A stretch of 64,000 nucleotides of DNA, from the NCBI GenBank assembly GCA_020226215.1, contig CM035232.1, forward strand, positions 65,630,184 to 65,694,183. The letters are read 5' to 3'. Of the stretch, positions 13,525-26,639 are shown one piece after another. The DNA comes from Sindora glabra. Its lineage: Eukaryota; Streptophyta; Magnoliopsida; Fabales; Fabaceae. The position numbers and the translations under genes were made by a program. Under the pieces are notes generated by a model that was not told the DNA's origin, did no database searches, and worked only from the letters and a program-made list of their open reading frames with translations. Every line of letters begins with the position of its first letter. Within the stretch, counting starts at the first letter, position 1.

Positions 13525-16500
13525 TTGGGAGAAAAATGCTTGGGTCTTAATTTCATAAATGAGGTTGAAGTATTCATAGAATTTGCTCAATCACAACCCA
13601 CTTTTATATCTAAGGAAAAAATTAAATGTCCTTTTCTTAAGTGTGAAAATATAGTATTTTTAGACATAGATGAAGTGAAAGAATATCTCTATAAGCAGGA
13701 TTTTGTAGCTAACTATCACAATTAGATCTCTCATGGAAAGCCTTTTAGAAATTATGATGGTTTTTTTTTCTAATAACCATGCATTTCCTGTCATAACAAA
13801 TTATGTAAACTTATGCACAAGTGAAAAACTTGTAATCTTTATTGTACTATAATGATTGAAGCAATTGAACCTAAAAGTGTCAAAATAGGTTAAGTTTAAT
13901 GGGTTGGCCTGGGACTAGGATAATTTTACTTGGCTTGAGACTGTGATTGGTACAGAAAATGATAATAGTTGCTTGACTTAGTAAGGGATTGAGACTAGTT
14001 AGCCCGACTTAGTAAAAGATTGTAATTAGTAAGTGTTAACTTATTGGGTTATTGAAGTACCCCATTAACTTAGTAACAGTAATAAATAATAAATAATTAA
14101 TTTATTATTATATGTTAAATTTTTATATAAATATTAAAATAATAATTTTGATATATTAAAATTATACTTTAATATATATAACATTAAAATTATATATATG
14201 AGCAATATTAAATAATTTTTAAAATTAAAATTAATAAATTCATATATTTAGTATTATCAATATATGTTATATAAGTTTATCAAAATAAATAATTATATTA
14301 AATTTTGAATTATTACTTTAATAGTAAAATTTTAAAGTATTTAAATAATTTAAATAAATAATTTTGATATTAATTTTAAATATATTATATACATATATAA
14401 TATGATACATTATTATTTATTTTTTTATTATTATATATAAATTATTATAATTATTTTTATTAATATATAATTTATATAATTATTTATTTATATATATTTG
14501 ATAATATATAAATTATTAAATATATTTATTTTTATATACAATACTTTGGACTTGATCAATATATATTTAATAATATATATTTATTTTATTAAATAAAATA
14601 AATATATAATATAAAATTCTTGATCAATATAAAATTTAAATTGTTTTATTAAATGTACATATTATTAAATGCAAATTCACATATTTACTAGATTTTAATA
14701 ATATATATTTATTTTATTAAATATATATTTAATAATATATATTTATTTTTATATATAATATATATGACTCATTGACATATATAATAAAATTATAAGTCAT
14801 AATAATAATATATAATTATATTTAACAAATAATAATAATTAATTTCAATTAATGATGTAAAATTAATAATAAATAAGTAAATAATATAATAATAATAAAA
14901 TATAATAGGTTATAAAAATTCACTTAATAAATATTAATGTGGGATTGAGATTAAGACTGGTACTATAATAACCTGATCTAAACCTGACTTGATAAAAAAG
15001 TAGTCTGGCCTAGAACTAGTCTGACATACAATTTTTGTTAATTGGGTTAGCCCATATGATAGGTCTAGTTGAGCCTAATTTCAACCTTAACTTTGATTGG
15101 AATAAAGATGCATATTAATATAGTGGATCCTTTTTAACTAAGTTTTAATAATGATCCACCAAATATAAATACTTAAAAAAAATTTTATTTGTTCAGGATT
15201 ATGGAAGATTCATTATACAAAGGTTGCAAAACTCATATTCCTTTGTCAATGGTTTCACAATTGTATTCAACTTAAGTATAAATTTTTTTAACTGTGTCCT
15301 AAAAGCATTAAATAAGTTTCAACTTGAGGATGCTAATCTACCCAAGGATTTCCACAAAACTAAGTAAATGGTTCATAAACTAGGCTTAGGGTATAAAAAG
15401 ATAGATGTTTGTAAAAATGGATGCATAATCTATAACAAAAGGAATAAAAAAAAATTAAATGTTCAACTTGTCACCATTCCCAATATAAATAAAGAAAAAA
15501 AGGGTAGGAAATAAAAAACTATGCCGTACAAGTTTTGCAATACCTCCCTTAAAGTTGTAAAAATTATATATATCCTTAAAAACTACAAAACATATAATAT
15601 GGTATAATGAAACTTATTAGGAGTTAGGGATTATGTACCATCTAAGTGATGAAGAGGCATGGAAATTTTTTTATGAGAGCCATTTTTGTTTTACTATAGA
15701 ATCTTGGAATGTTAAGCTTGGACTTTCATCAAATGAGTAATCTATATATCCTCATTCATGTTAGTCTATCATTATCACCCTTTACGACTTGCCATCGTGG
15801 TTGTGCATGAAAAATGAATACATGTTTTTAACTCTTATAATTCTTAGCCTAAAAAATCCTAGATAAAATACTAACTTGTACTTGTAACCTTTAGTTAATA
15901 AGTTAAAGGACTTATGGGAAAATAGAGTTCATACCTATAATGCCTTTAGGAGATAAAACTTTCAAATAAGAGTTGCTTTAATGTGGATAATAAATGATTT
16001 TCTTACCTATAGCATGTTATCTAGGTGGAATCCTCATGTTGTTTTGTCATGTCCTATTTGTATGGAATGGACTAAAGCTTTTTACTTGAAAGAGGGGAAA
16101 AAACCTATATTCTTTATGTGTCATAGAAATCATGCTTTTCAAAAAGATAAAAAATCCTTTGGAAAATGAAAAAAGGAAATTTAAGAATTTCATTCTTCCA
16201 CTAATGTTCAGTAGGATAAATATTTAAGGAAGAAACTTACGAAAGGCTAGTGAAAAGGGTATGGACAAATTACTTGGGTTTAAGGAGGAATACAATTAGA
16301 CAAAGAAAAGTGTATTCTGGGACTTGCCTTATTGGGATGTAAATTTGATAAGGCATAACCTTGATGTGATGCACAATAAAAAGAACGTGTTTAATAATAT
16401 ATTCAACATTATGATAGATATGAATGGAAAAATAAAAGAAAATTTTAAAATAAGGAAAAACATTATATTAAATTGTTTTTTTCTTAACTTAGAGTTGAAA

Positions 16501-18395
16501 TGTTGGAGAATGGTAAGATTGTGGAACTGAAGGCTATATTCACCTTGATAAAAGCACATACAAGATAGTATGCAAATAGGTAAAAAATTTATACCTTCCT
16601 AATAGATATTACACAAACTTATCTAAATGTATTAATATATAAGAATGCAAGTTATCAAAAATGAAGAGCCCTAATTGCCACATTTTTATAGAGATATTCC
16701 TTCCAATAACATTAAAAGAATTGTTACCTGAGCGAATTCAGGATACCTTGATTGAAATAAGCTTATTTTTTGAAAACATATGCTCTTCCATCCCAAAGGT
16801 TGATCAAGTGGAGAAAATAAAAGGAAATATTATTATAACATTGTGCAAATTGGAAAAGATATTTTCACCTAATTTTTTGACTCAATGGAGTACTTGACAA
16901 TGCACTTGCCATATAAGGTAAGAATTAGTAGGTTATTGCAATATAGTTAGATGTATCCTTTTGAGAGGTAAGCATGAACTATTTTTTTTACCTTATCCTT
17001 ACTACATTGTATGGCAAATAAAATGCAAACCTTTATTCACAAGTTTTTGCATTGTTTAAAGAAGAAGGTCAATAATAAAGCTCAAGTTGAGTCATCCATT
17101 TATGAAACCCACATAATTGAGGAGATTATAACATTTTATTCTTTCTATTTTGGATCTTCTGTTCGAATGAAGGTGAATATAGTAGTAAGAAATGATGATA
17201 AAGGTGAAGTTAATGATATAGATAAAGCTCTCACCATTTTCCTCCACTCAGGGTGAGTAGTTAGCAAAGAGAAAATACAATATTTAATAGTTGCAAAATG
17301 CAGCAACCATATATGTTATGTTGATTTGTGGAAAGATTGAATCTTTTATCGAGTATATTTATAGGTTACTTTTTATGGTTGATATTATGATTATCTTTTA
17401 AACTAGTTTTTAACCTCCCTTCAACCATGTTATATGATGTAGAATTTTTGAAAATTAATTGCATGAAAAATGTCCATATATTTAAATAGAAGAGATAAAG
17501 GTAAAGATCACTAATAAATTCGCATCTTACTTGTAAAGCTATATAAGCACCAAATTATATTCAAAGCCGTAGAACAATCTAAGTTCACATTGATTAATTG
17601 TAATAAATTTTTATTTTTACTTAGGAACTTGACTTAGGTGATAATTTTATTAATAGTTGATTGAAAGATTTAATGCTTCATCCATGTCGAGAGTTTTGCA
17701 CATAGCCTTAATACCATGTCAATGGATATAAATTCCACACAATTGCCTATAGGGAAAAAAAAGCTATAAGGAATAGTGGAGTTTATATAAAAAGTATCAA
17801 TTATAACAATCTTGAAAGTGACCACTATGGTATCTTATAAGAAATTATTAAGTTAAAGTACCATAATCCAAGTACAAAATGCACTATGGTTATTTTATTC
17901 AAATGTTAATGCTTTAATCCTCAATAGGGTCGAGGATTTTAGGCTCACAAATAGTATGGTATAGTTGAAATCCATAGCAAAAGAAAGTTTTAAAAGTACA
18001 AGCCATTTATTTTAGCACAATAATATCAACAAGTGTATTATGCAAAATACCCTAATTAAGGACCTAGGTCTAAAAAGAATGAAAGAGTATATTGGTGGGT
18101 TGTTTGTAAAGTTAAAACTACAAGCACCATTGAAGGTTCAAGCATAGATTACCAAGAAGAAGATGTTACCCATTCGCCCATCATAAACATAGAACTACAA
18201 CCAAATAATCTAGTTCATATTAATAAAGTTGCAAAAGGGGAAAGTGATGATAGATTTGATATTATTTCTTCATCTGGGGATAATAACTCAAAAGAAGATG
18301 AGGAAATATTTAAGTTAGGAGATGGCACAGAGGGTGGCAATGTTAACATCAAAGATAAGGATGATGATCAATATATTGCTAATAACATTAGTTAA
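13525..18395 (+). pseudogene. TNP2-type CACTA transposase, broken by stops and an insertion
   Basis: TNP2-family transposases bind the element ends and cut and join the transposon. The order of homologies fits the family. 13525-13725: transposase-associated N-terminal domain (FIEFAQSQPTF, IKCPFLKC, VKEYLYKQDFVANYHN), followed by TAG where a Trp is expected. 15200-15430: start of the TNP2 domain (YKGCKTHIPLSMVSQLYS, then LPKDFHKTK, HKLGLGYKKIDVCKNGC). 15650-16170: WKFFYESHF, LYDLPSWLCMKNEYMF, then WIINDFLTYSMLSRW and LSCPICMEWTKAFYLKEGKK. 16324-16450: LPYWDVNLIRHNLDVMHNKK. 16661-17170: LPERIQDTLIEISLFFENIC and TLCKLEKIFSPNF, a DUF4218-like region. 17820-18395: DUF4216-like and acidic tail. Many in-frame stops make it non-functional, and the 1.2-kb block at 13870-15112 splits the first two domains. 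Confidence 0.85.
13870..15112. mobile_element. AT-rich insertion splitting the transposase pseudogene
   Basis: Lies between the N-terminal domain and the TNP2 domain. The middle (about 14060-14930) is almost pure A/T. The flanks are richer in G/C and weakly mirror each other: the left has ATAGGTTAAGTTTAATGGG, and the right, read in reverse, has ATTAGGCTCAACTAG and ATGGGCTAACCC. Related GGGATTGAGA stretches also occur on both sides (near 13986 and 14941). It resembles a non-autonomous element with an expanded AT core. The superfamily is not determined. Confidence 0.35.
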
Positions 18396-18753
18396 TAAAG
18401 TATGCATTCTAATTTAACTTGTTGATGCTTTAAAAACAAATTATATTATTACAACTTTAACAAAAATAAGTTTAATATTGAATGATTATGTAAGGTTATA
18501 TGCATTTCAATTTGAAATTTGATACAGTGTACGTATATTATATCTTTTATTAACATATTTTCTTTTATTGATTCTTAGCCTTTTATTTCATATTCAATGT
18601 TTGTATATGCCTTTTATTTTCAAAAGTATGCTAATTTTGCTTATGAACTTGAAAGTTACACTCTAATTCTTTATTCAATATAATTATGTCTCGATGAAGA
18701 AGTGTGAGATCTAAAAGTGTGATTTGAATAATTATATTTGTTTGCTTTTTTCA

Positions 18754-19975
18754 GATTCATTAATGTTGGTGCTATCAAGAGAATTATGAAAATAATTAAA
18801 GCTTCTTTCCATAACTCTTGGATCAAATGGTCTAAAGTGCCTAACAAGCAAAAGGATAGATGGTTTATAATAAATATTTTTATGTTATCACCTTTAAACT
18901 CATGTTATTTGTGACTAGATTTTTTATGTCATTAATCTTGCAAAAAAAGTACCATTAGAATGCTAGTAAGAGCTTGAAATATGAAAGGTATATGAGATAA
19001 AATGTGTTAAACAGTTAGCTGACCATTTATATAAGGTAAGGAAAGCACATAAGGAGAGACAAAAGGTTCATAAATGGATATGTGATCCAACTTCAAAATC
19101 AATGCATAATATATATCAAATAGATGAGACCTTTAAAAAATTGTTTAAGTTAAAAATAAATATCAAAAATTCTAATTATGGCAACTTAAGTCCTTATTTG
19201 CATATAAAAAGGTAAATCCCAATGACTAAACATAAAAGAAAGCATGTGATGTGTTGTAGGAAACATCAATTTTATTTTTTATGTTCTTGGTTGGAATATA
19301 TGCACTAAATCTAATTTTTATTGTAATTTGTGAAGGAACGGCTAACTAGGATAAGGTGTACATCATTATAATTATTTTTGAAAACCTATTGAGATAGTGA
19401 GTAGTTTATTTGTAAAAAGTCTTAGATGACTTGGGTTTGTAATTTATCCTTTTTATTATAATATATTCACTTAATTTTTTCCAACAATATAAATTATTTA
19501 TGTATTCTATCTTTGAAAAGAACATAAAGTGGTCAATCATGTATGCTATATAATTTTTATTATTAACATATTCACTTAGATTGTTCTTATATGTCCTAAT
19601 TAGTTTAATCTGTTCATTGACACATATGTAGCTATATGTGTTTTATGAAGTTAACTTCATCAATTGTTCCTTTTTGGTTAACTATGTTTATGTATGTAAT
19701 TAATGACTTGTTGAATAGTGCTTTTCTAATTTGTTGACTAATCTTATCCTCCAATATTTTAGTTATGTTTGATTAATAGGAGAAGTAAATGAGTTTGATA
19801 AGGAGAAATATGGAAAATCCTCATTAAGTACTATAACTAATGGCTTGGTAGGAGATAATAGGGTTGAGCATACATATCCAGAAATAATTGAAGATAATGT
19901 AACATTATTTTATGAGGTAGTTAGTAGGACAAAAAAAATAAGGTTGTATGGGCTTTGAACAGAAGGTATAATTTT
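18754..19975 (+). pseudogene. Second En/Spm frame, plant transposase (Ptta/En/Spm)-like
   Basis: An AG acceptor at 18752-18753 precedes an open stretch encoding INVGAIKRIMKIIKASF and WIKWSKVPNKQKDRWF. After a gap comes HKWICDPTSKSMHNIYQIDE (about 19070-19130). The last piece (19790-19975) reads KEKYGKSSLSTITNGLVG, HTYPEIIEDN, and RLYGL followed by a stop. The W-K-VP-KD-WF block and the later VxxxKKxRLYGLGxxG-like block recall the Ptta/En/Spm plant transposase family, often the second gene of CACTA elements. Its position downstream of TNP2 and before the right terminus fits. Stops and frame changes break it. The assignment is from memory of the family pattern and is moderate. Confidence 0.45.
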
Positions 19976-20639
19976 GGCTACAAAGCATTTAGGATCATTT
20001 CTTGTACCATAGTTAAGCTAAGCTTATACCAAAGTTAAAAAAATTGCTACAATTCTTTAATTAAAAATTATGATGGAATGAATTGTGCAATAATGAGTAA
20101 GCCTAGTAGTCAAGTGCCAAGTTTAATCTAAACAGCAAATGGCTTAACTATAAGAGCAGATATCTTAGTTTTTATTTATGTTGATAATTCTTAATACCTA
20201 AAACTTAAATGCATAAGCCCCACCACTATCTAAGAATCCCTTATTGAATAATGATTCTTGGAATGATTTAGAGTAGACTAATGTTAGGAAATACATATCA
20301 ATTAGGAATCTTATGTTTAGGAACTTTTTTAGGGTATGTTTCATATTATTGTTGAGCATTTTGAATAGCATAGACTGCTTATAATAGATTGTTTTCATTA
20401 TTGCACATGAATATTAACCTTTATATAAATATATATTTACTTTTAATTGAATAACAAGTTTTAGCTCTTTTTTTGGTTTGTTGTTTGCTATTAAATAGGG
20501 TATAGAAATTATGCAATAGAAGTCAATTATGGTTAGTTTTTATATTGATGTAAATAGGCAACTTGATTTATGTTTTTAGTCTAGGTAACACAAAGGTATT
20601 CTATTTTTAATAGATTGCTTTAATTAATGGAGCTAACCA

Positions 20640-21083
20640 TTAGTAAGCCATTTATGAGGGAACAAACTATTGCTAATAATTTAATGAAGGATTTAGCCAG
20701 GGAATACCCATCGCTAAAAGAGGGAAAATGACTTATAGAGACATAAGTTCTTTAGGTCAAATTCATTGATGAGGAACTTAGAAAAAAAATTATTCTTTGC
20801 TAAAATATTAATGAGGATCACTTCCCTTATTAGTCCTTTGTCAATTTACTACATAGTGTAATTCATGTCCATGAACTAGTAATGACATCTTAAAATTTTG
20901 TAAAAGATAATAGCCTTTGCTAAAATTAGTGAAGGAATTATGTTGACATCAAAATAAATTAGTAAAGAATTTGTTAACTATGGATTAGTGAAGGATACTG
21001 CACCTTGCTAATTATATTTTAGCAACAAAAAAGGCCATTTAGCAAGGGATTGGTCCTTTACTAAATTCCCTTTTGTTATAATG
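20640..21083 (+). repeat. Right subterminal repeats and terminus of the CACTA element
   Basis: Repeated motifs in both orientations, including TTTAGCCAGGGA, GCTAAAAGAGGG, TCTTTGCTAAAAT, CCTTTGCTAAAAT, GATTAGTGAAGGA and TTTAGCAAGGGATT, lead up to the degenerate terminal repeat TTTTGTTATAATG at 21071-21083. Confidence 0.65.
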
Positions 21084-21454
21084 GAAACTTCAATATAGGG
21101 TAAGGATAGATTAGTAACTCTTACAATTTCTAATCAATGAAAAACTTTATAAAGTTATTAAGAACTTTTAGGATCCTCCCTATCATTACTTTACCTTTAA
21201 AGAGTATGACATGATACCAATAATTAAAAAGTACTCATCTTTATAAGATTCTATCACTTTATCCTAATAAATGTCATCAGCATGTCTCTAAAATTGAGTT
21301 TAAAGCAAAGTTAGGCAAGTTGGTGGGTGTGCAAAAGAATGAAGTAGAAACTTAAGTTATTGTAAAAGGTGAAAATAAATGTGTGTCATGGAATTTCCTA
21401 TCAATGTTCTTTGAAAACTTATTGATGATAAAGCATATGCTTAAGCTATTTTTG

Positions 21455-24400
21455 TGTGACACCCTAATAGTAATAATAAAGGTAATATATATATGGAAAT
21501 ATAGATGGAGTAATTACAAATGATAAATGTAAAGGTGCACTGGGAATGATTAATTTAAATTGTATAGGGTCATCATATGTATGGATGTGCACTTACACCT
21601 TTTTGAGATGCAAGAATGAATAACTAAGAATTTATGTGTAAGAATAGACCATATTAGGTTAGGCCATTGAAAGGCTTATACTTGCTAGTGCAAAAATTAG
21701 AAAGTAATCATGTTTTTACTGTGTCCACTGCACAATTTGTAGTATTTTAATCATAACTTTTAATAGGAGCATATGATTTGCAAATCATTAAAAGATTTGA
21801 AAAGGGGACATCCAACGCATTGACCATAAAAAATCTAAGCCAATAATGCAAGCATTTTTTTATAAATTAAGGTAAATTCTAGGTGAAGTGATGCTAACCC
21901 ACCTTTAGCTATTAAGTTATAACTTTTCATAGGGGGTCTAATTATGACATAATCTAGGGATATGGAAAGAGGACATATAGATTTCATGTAACGGGTCCAA
22001 TTAAATAAAAAGCTATGAAATTTCTCCTAAGAGAAAATAATATTAATTTTATCAAGGTGAAAGTTATGCCATTTCTTAAGAAATTTGTAAGATATGAGTT
22101 GAGCCTAACTATAAAGGTCTTAAAGTAACATGAAAGTCATATTAATGCAAAAATAAAACAAATTTTAAGCTAAAAAAAGTCCACTTTGCACCCAAAGTAG
22201 GGAGCTAAATAAGGCCCTTCTTGTACCTTAAATTTCACTCAATTATGTTTAATAAGAAGTAAAGATTGTAGAGAATGCTAGAATGCACCATGATGGCACC
22301 ATGGCCAATGGAAATTAAGTAGGAGAAAAGGTGTTGATAGCCCAATAATGGAAGAGTTAATGGATGCAGGTTAACTAAGTGAATGATACTAGATAGGGCG
22401 AAGATGAATAATTACATTTAACAAAACTAAAACAAGATCAAAATATAATTCCTTATTCTTCCTCTCTCACCTTTACAACATCTACTTGCTCTTAACATAT
22501 AAAATTTTCTCTTATCCTCCTCTTAGTCTAATTGAACCTTGTAGGAAGTACAAGGGAAGATTTAAACTTACCTTTTTAGTAAGGACAATTTTATCTTTTG
22601 ATTTTATTTGAAGAGTTTTAAGGTGTTATTGGTAAATATGAAATTGTTTTATTTTTATTAATGTTCTATCTCATTCAAGAACTTAAAGCTAGCAAGGTGA
22701 CTGATCCTTCCTTTTAGAGTTACATGATGCTTCCTTATTTATTTTATCAACCTTTGTGTAAATGAAGTCAGATAATCAAGAAAAGAAAGATTATGAAGTT
22801 GCATTTTTTAACTATAGTAGAAACATGGTGAAATGATTGTTCATTAAACTCAAAATTTAAGAAAATTAGTTTGAGATTGCCAATGGATATATAGGAAAGT
22901 TCTTAAGAAAATTTCAAGATAACCCTTTTGTTTGCAACATGTATGTTTTAGGCATAAGGGGAAAATAAAGGAAATAGGAAACCTTATGTTATAATGACTA
23001 AGAGCTTGGAAAAATTTAGGAGAATATATGGTTAAAGTTCAGTCACCCTTTAATCCATAACCTAAGTTTCCTAAATTACTAAGTATATATGGTCATTAAG
23101 GAAAGGAATTAATTAAAGGAGATACTTATATTAGTAAATTAGGAGAAAGGTGCTGAAACATTAAGGAGTGGCATGAAAAATTTAAAGGAAAACTTGTAAG
23201 TGGATTTAAGTACCCCTCAACCCCATCATTAATTCATTCAAAAATGTTATAAATTAGGTACTAGTACTTTAAGATAAGTAAGAATAAGAACCAAGCATTG
23301 GATTTAGGAGAACTTGTAGGTAGATGTATATTAATATTGTTTTATAACTTGTTAAGTTTAAATTTGAAAAGTGATTTGTATGATTAAATAATATGGAATA
23401 TGTAAGCATGTATGGTAAATGAACACCTTAAATTATATAAAAAATAGGGTGATAAGATTATGGTATATAATAAAAGTGTAAAAAATTTAAAAAAGGCTTA
23501 TGAAGCAAGCTCTTAGGTACCTTCACCCAATCCCCCTCAAATTGATTACTTTGTGATCAAACTTATGAATGTAAATGTATTTATGTTTAATGAAGTTAAA
23601 TATATAAATAATGTGATAACTCATGAAAATGTATTAATTTAAGTATGAAAAAGAGGATATGTGAAAGAAAAAACAAATTATATGAAAAATTTAGTGAATC
23701 ATAGAAGGTATGTGAAATCAAATATCTTATAGAATATATGAAATTGAGCATTTCTACAATTGGTATAAATTACATGAAATTATGTGAGTTATATAAAATA
23801 CATGAAATTATGTATTGCACATAATTATACAAATCATATGGAAATGTGTAGCCTATGTGAGCAATATGAAATATGAATATTAAAAAAATTTATGAAAATT
23901 ATGGAAATATGAAATATATAAATATGTGAAATAAAAAGTCATATAAATATCAAAAGTTTAGGAGATGAGTTGACATGTTTATATACATATGCATTTTATA
24001 TGATATCTTAGTGGGAAAGGAAAGTACAAACTATATAAATTAATAGCAAGATGAATGTTAGACTTAGAGAAATAAGGCTAGGTGATATGAGGCTAAACCA
24101 AAGTTGTATCTACTATAATGCTTTATCTATGTGATTTATTCAATTATTATGGCTTTTCTAGATATGATATTGTCATAAGCATGTAGTAGATGGTTATTAG
24201 CCACTATAAAATACTTTCAAATGTATAATTCACTATAACTATAGCAAATTAGAAATTAAAAAGGGGTATGTAGTTCATAGTAATGCTAAAAATTGCTTTC
24301 ATGATGCTCATAAGGCTTATTAAGGATTTGCTGACTAAGTTTGTTTAGACTTACTCCATTTATATCTATTTTTTCAAGCATTAATACCCAATGCTAACAT

Positions 24401-24896
24401 ATCGATGTATAAGGACATAGTGCTATATTCGTTTGGGACAATTGGTATACTCTTTCCCTATAAGTTGTTCATAAACCTCTACAAGTGTACTCGATGTATA
24501 ATGTCCATCATGAATATGTTGCTAGCCTTGAGATTTCCTTATTGACTAAGGATGGCTACTTTGACTTTTTTTTTTACTTCATTAGGGCTCAAGTCCTCAT
24601 AAACTTTTAATGAATTAGTAGCCACAGTAGTGAGGGGACAATTTTTGAATATTTTATATAAGGTTGGCATAGCCATCCTTGGATGACTTTATTGATATAT
24701 TTAGATACTGTTAGTACTTATTCATAATTCCTATAACATGGTTGCACATTTTAACACAACACTTACATTGATAGCTTTTATATAACAAATGTAGGAACTA
24801 TAAACAAAAAATTTCCCCCATTTTTTGGAACTACATAGAAATAATCCACTAAAACATTATAATTATAAGTAAGGAGTAAGAGTAAAGGTCATTACA
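21455..24896. repeat. LTR-like DNA, boundaries unproved
   Basis: Begins TGTGACACCCTAATAG, a very common start for plant gypsy LTRs, and a possible end GGTCATTACA occurs at 24887-24896. The stretch near 21615 shares the words AATGAATAACTAAGAATTT with the solo LTR at about 8200, which suggests related families. The flanking five bases (TTTTG and CTCTA) do not match, so the 3' limit may be wrong or the copy truncated. A pyrimidine-rich stretch near 22445-22530 could be the leader of such an LTR. Confidence 0.3.
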
Positions 24897-25645
24897 CTCT
24901 AGGTTAATAATAATCCCCAAAGTTATTGGATATATCAAAGGAAAATTCAATAGTCTTTTTCAAAAATTTCATATTAAAAATAACCTTGCCTCAACATTAT
25001 TAGCCAAAATAATTTAATCTTTGAATTTCTACTAATCAAGTAGGAAAAGTCATTTGATTGAATGTTTACCTTTACTATATGAGTGGATACATATCTGTAT
25101 TTGAATCTTACAATAAATGGGTTCTTTGATATTTGTTATTTTGAAAAGATCCATTTACATGAGTTTAATAGTTATTTTTGGAGAATTACTACTACAAAGG
25201 AGAATTAATTTAATTTCTTTAAATTTATCTAAGGAAAACATTAAGTGAAAACCTTAAGGATGAAACCTACTTAACAATATACAAACATAGTATATACCTT
25301 TAGGCTCCTTTTATAGGGATATGGGCTATCATAAGTTATGCACCCAACTTGGTTTAATGTCAATTGAATTCAAGTTAGTTTATTTGTAATTTAAAACATT
25401 TGAAATTACTTGAATTCATTTATAAAGATGAAGGAATAAAGAAATATATAACAAAGATCATCAAGGATTAGAAGAAATTTACAAAATTTTATTAATACAA
25501 GATAATAATATTGATGGTTACTTAGCCTAGCATGCTAATTAAGGGAGATGATTTCTTGAACCAAAGGTTTTTGGATCTCAAAGGTAATTAAATCTAACTA
25601 TTAAAGATATAAATCTAACTATTAAAGATATATAATTGAGAATAA
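24897..25645. other. Unassigned repeat-like DNA left of the gypsy element
   Basis: No gene seen. A 21-base tandem duplication (AAATCTAACTATTAAAGATAT type, two copies) lies at about 25590-25632. Confidence 0.4.
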
Positions 25646-25650
25646 AGGCA

Positions 25651-26442
25651 TGATATGAATTCCTAGGGTTAGATCATCCCAAATCTCAGAATTAAACCAT
25701 AAAGGAAGGATAATCATGTTATACTTTAGAAAATAGGTAGAATAGAAACTATTAGCAAGAAGAGATCACACCACAAAGAATATTGATCTTTTGATTATTG
25801 AAATTTGATGCTACAAGAGTTGAATCAATCTTTAAAAGTTTGAAATTCTTGCTAGAACCATTAGAAGGAAAAGTTATCAAAGAGTTTTCAAATTTATAAA
25901 TGCCAAAAAGTTATAACCATAAGAAACAATCCTTCTTAAATAGGTTCTTAGAGTCAAAAGTCAACCAAACTAACTAAGTTATAATTGGACTAATTAGGCC
26001 TAATTTAGACAAATAATTAAAATAATATTAATTATCCAAAATAAAATGCTAAACAATAAGCCAAACTGATATAAGGCCCAATAATATCTTAGGTAACAAG
26101 AAACAAGGCAAAATAAACACTTAGGCATGCATCATACTTAAGGTACTTGAGCACATTACTTGAGTATTGAGCAGAAATATGCTAATATGTAAGTATTGTA
26201 TTCAAGCATTTGAATACAGAATCAAATCCAAACCTTAGTACTTGAGTATTCACATAGAATCAACCAAAGTTGAAATGTACATCACCTAAGTTCCTCTAAG
26301 CTCTTATAACTTTGCTTTTTCTTACATCTAAACTCTTTCTATAAGCTTTTAGAGTCTCTATTTGATTTTCTTAGCTTTAACTTTTGTCACTGGACCTTCT
26401 AGTAAATATGTCAGCTTTTCTTGGCTTTCGAAATTCACATTA
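25651..26442 (-). repeat. 3' LTR of the gypsy element (left side)
   Basis: Starts TGATATGAATTCC and ends AATTCACATTA on the plus strand; the ends are near-inverted repeats. It aligns along its length with 32299-33090, including shared words such as ACTAATTAGGCCTAATTTA and CACCTAAGTTCCT. Confidence 0.88.
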
Positions 26443-26460
26443 TCTCTCATTCTTTGAAAG
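26443..26460 (-). promoter_or_regulatory. Polypurine tract next to the 3' LTR
   Basis: Minus strand reads CTTTCAAAGAATGAGAGA directly before the LTR, purine-rich in its last 13 bases. Its position matches the plus-strand primer site of LTR retrotransposons. Confidence 0.55.
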
Positions 26461-26639
26461 AATGCATCCTTGAATATTTAAATCCTACATTAAAAGGAAA
26501 ATGGTTAGTAACATTAAAAAGGGCACTAATGTTATACTCACTTGAAAAATTTAATTTATAAACATTTTCATGTATTTTCTCCACTACTTAAATAGGACCA
26601 TCTCCTTTTAAATGCAATTTACTTTTCCTTTAAGCTAGA

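Larger units (their letters stand above)
10058..21083 (+). mobile_element. Large decayed CACTA (En/Spm) DNA transposon
   Basis: The left end reads TATTATAAGAAAA and the right end reads TTTTGTTATAATG, whose reverse complement is CATTATAACAAAA. Both are one or two changes from a CACTATAAxAAAA terminal repeat. Subterminal repeats follow: TTTAGCAAAGGA at about 10078 and TTTAGCAAAGGATTAG at about 10116, and on the right CTTTGCTAAAAT (20797, 20914) and TTTAGCAAGGGATT (21038). Alternating short repeats next to the ends are typical of CACTA elements. The interior carries a TNP2-type transposase remnant and a probable second En/Spm frame, both on the plus strand. The three bases outside each end (AAA, GAA) do not match exactly, so the target duplication is decayed or one end is slightly misplaced. 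Confidence 0.75.

Noticed and set aside
10055..21086. A perfect 3-bp target duplication for the CACTA element
   Set aside because: The flanks read AAA and GAA; one base differs, so no exact duplication can be claimed.
21455..24896. A fully bounded solo LTR
   Set aside because: The start and a possible end look right, but the flanking five bases (TTTTG and CTCTA) differ, so I list it only as LTR-like.
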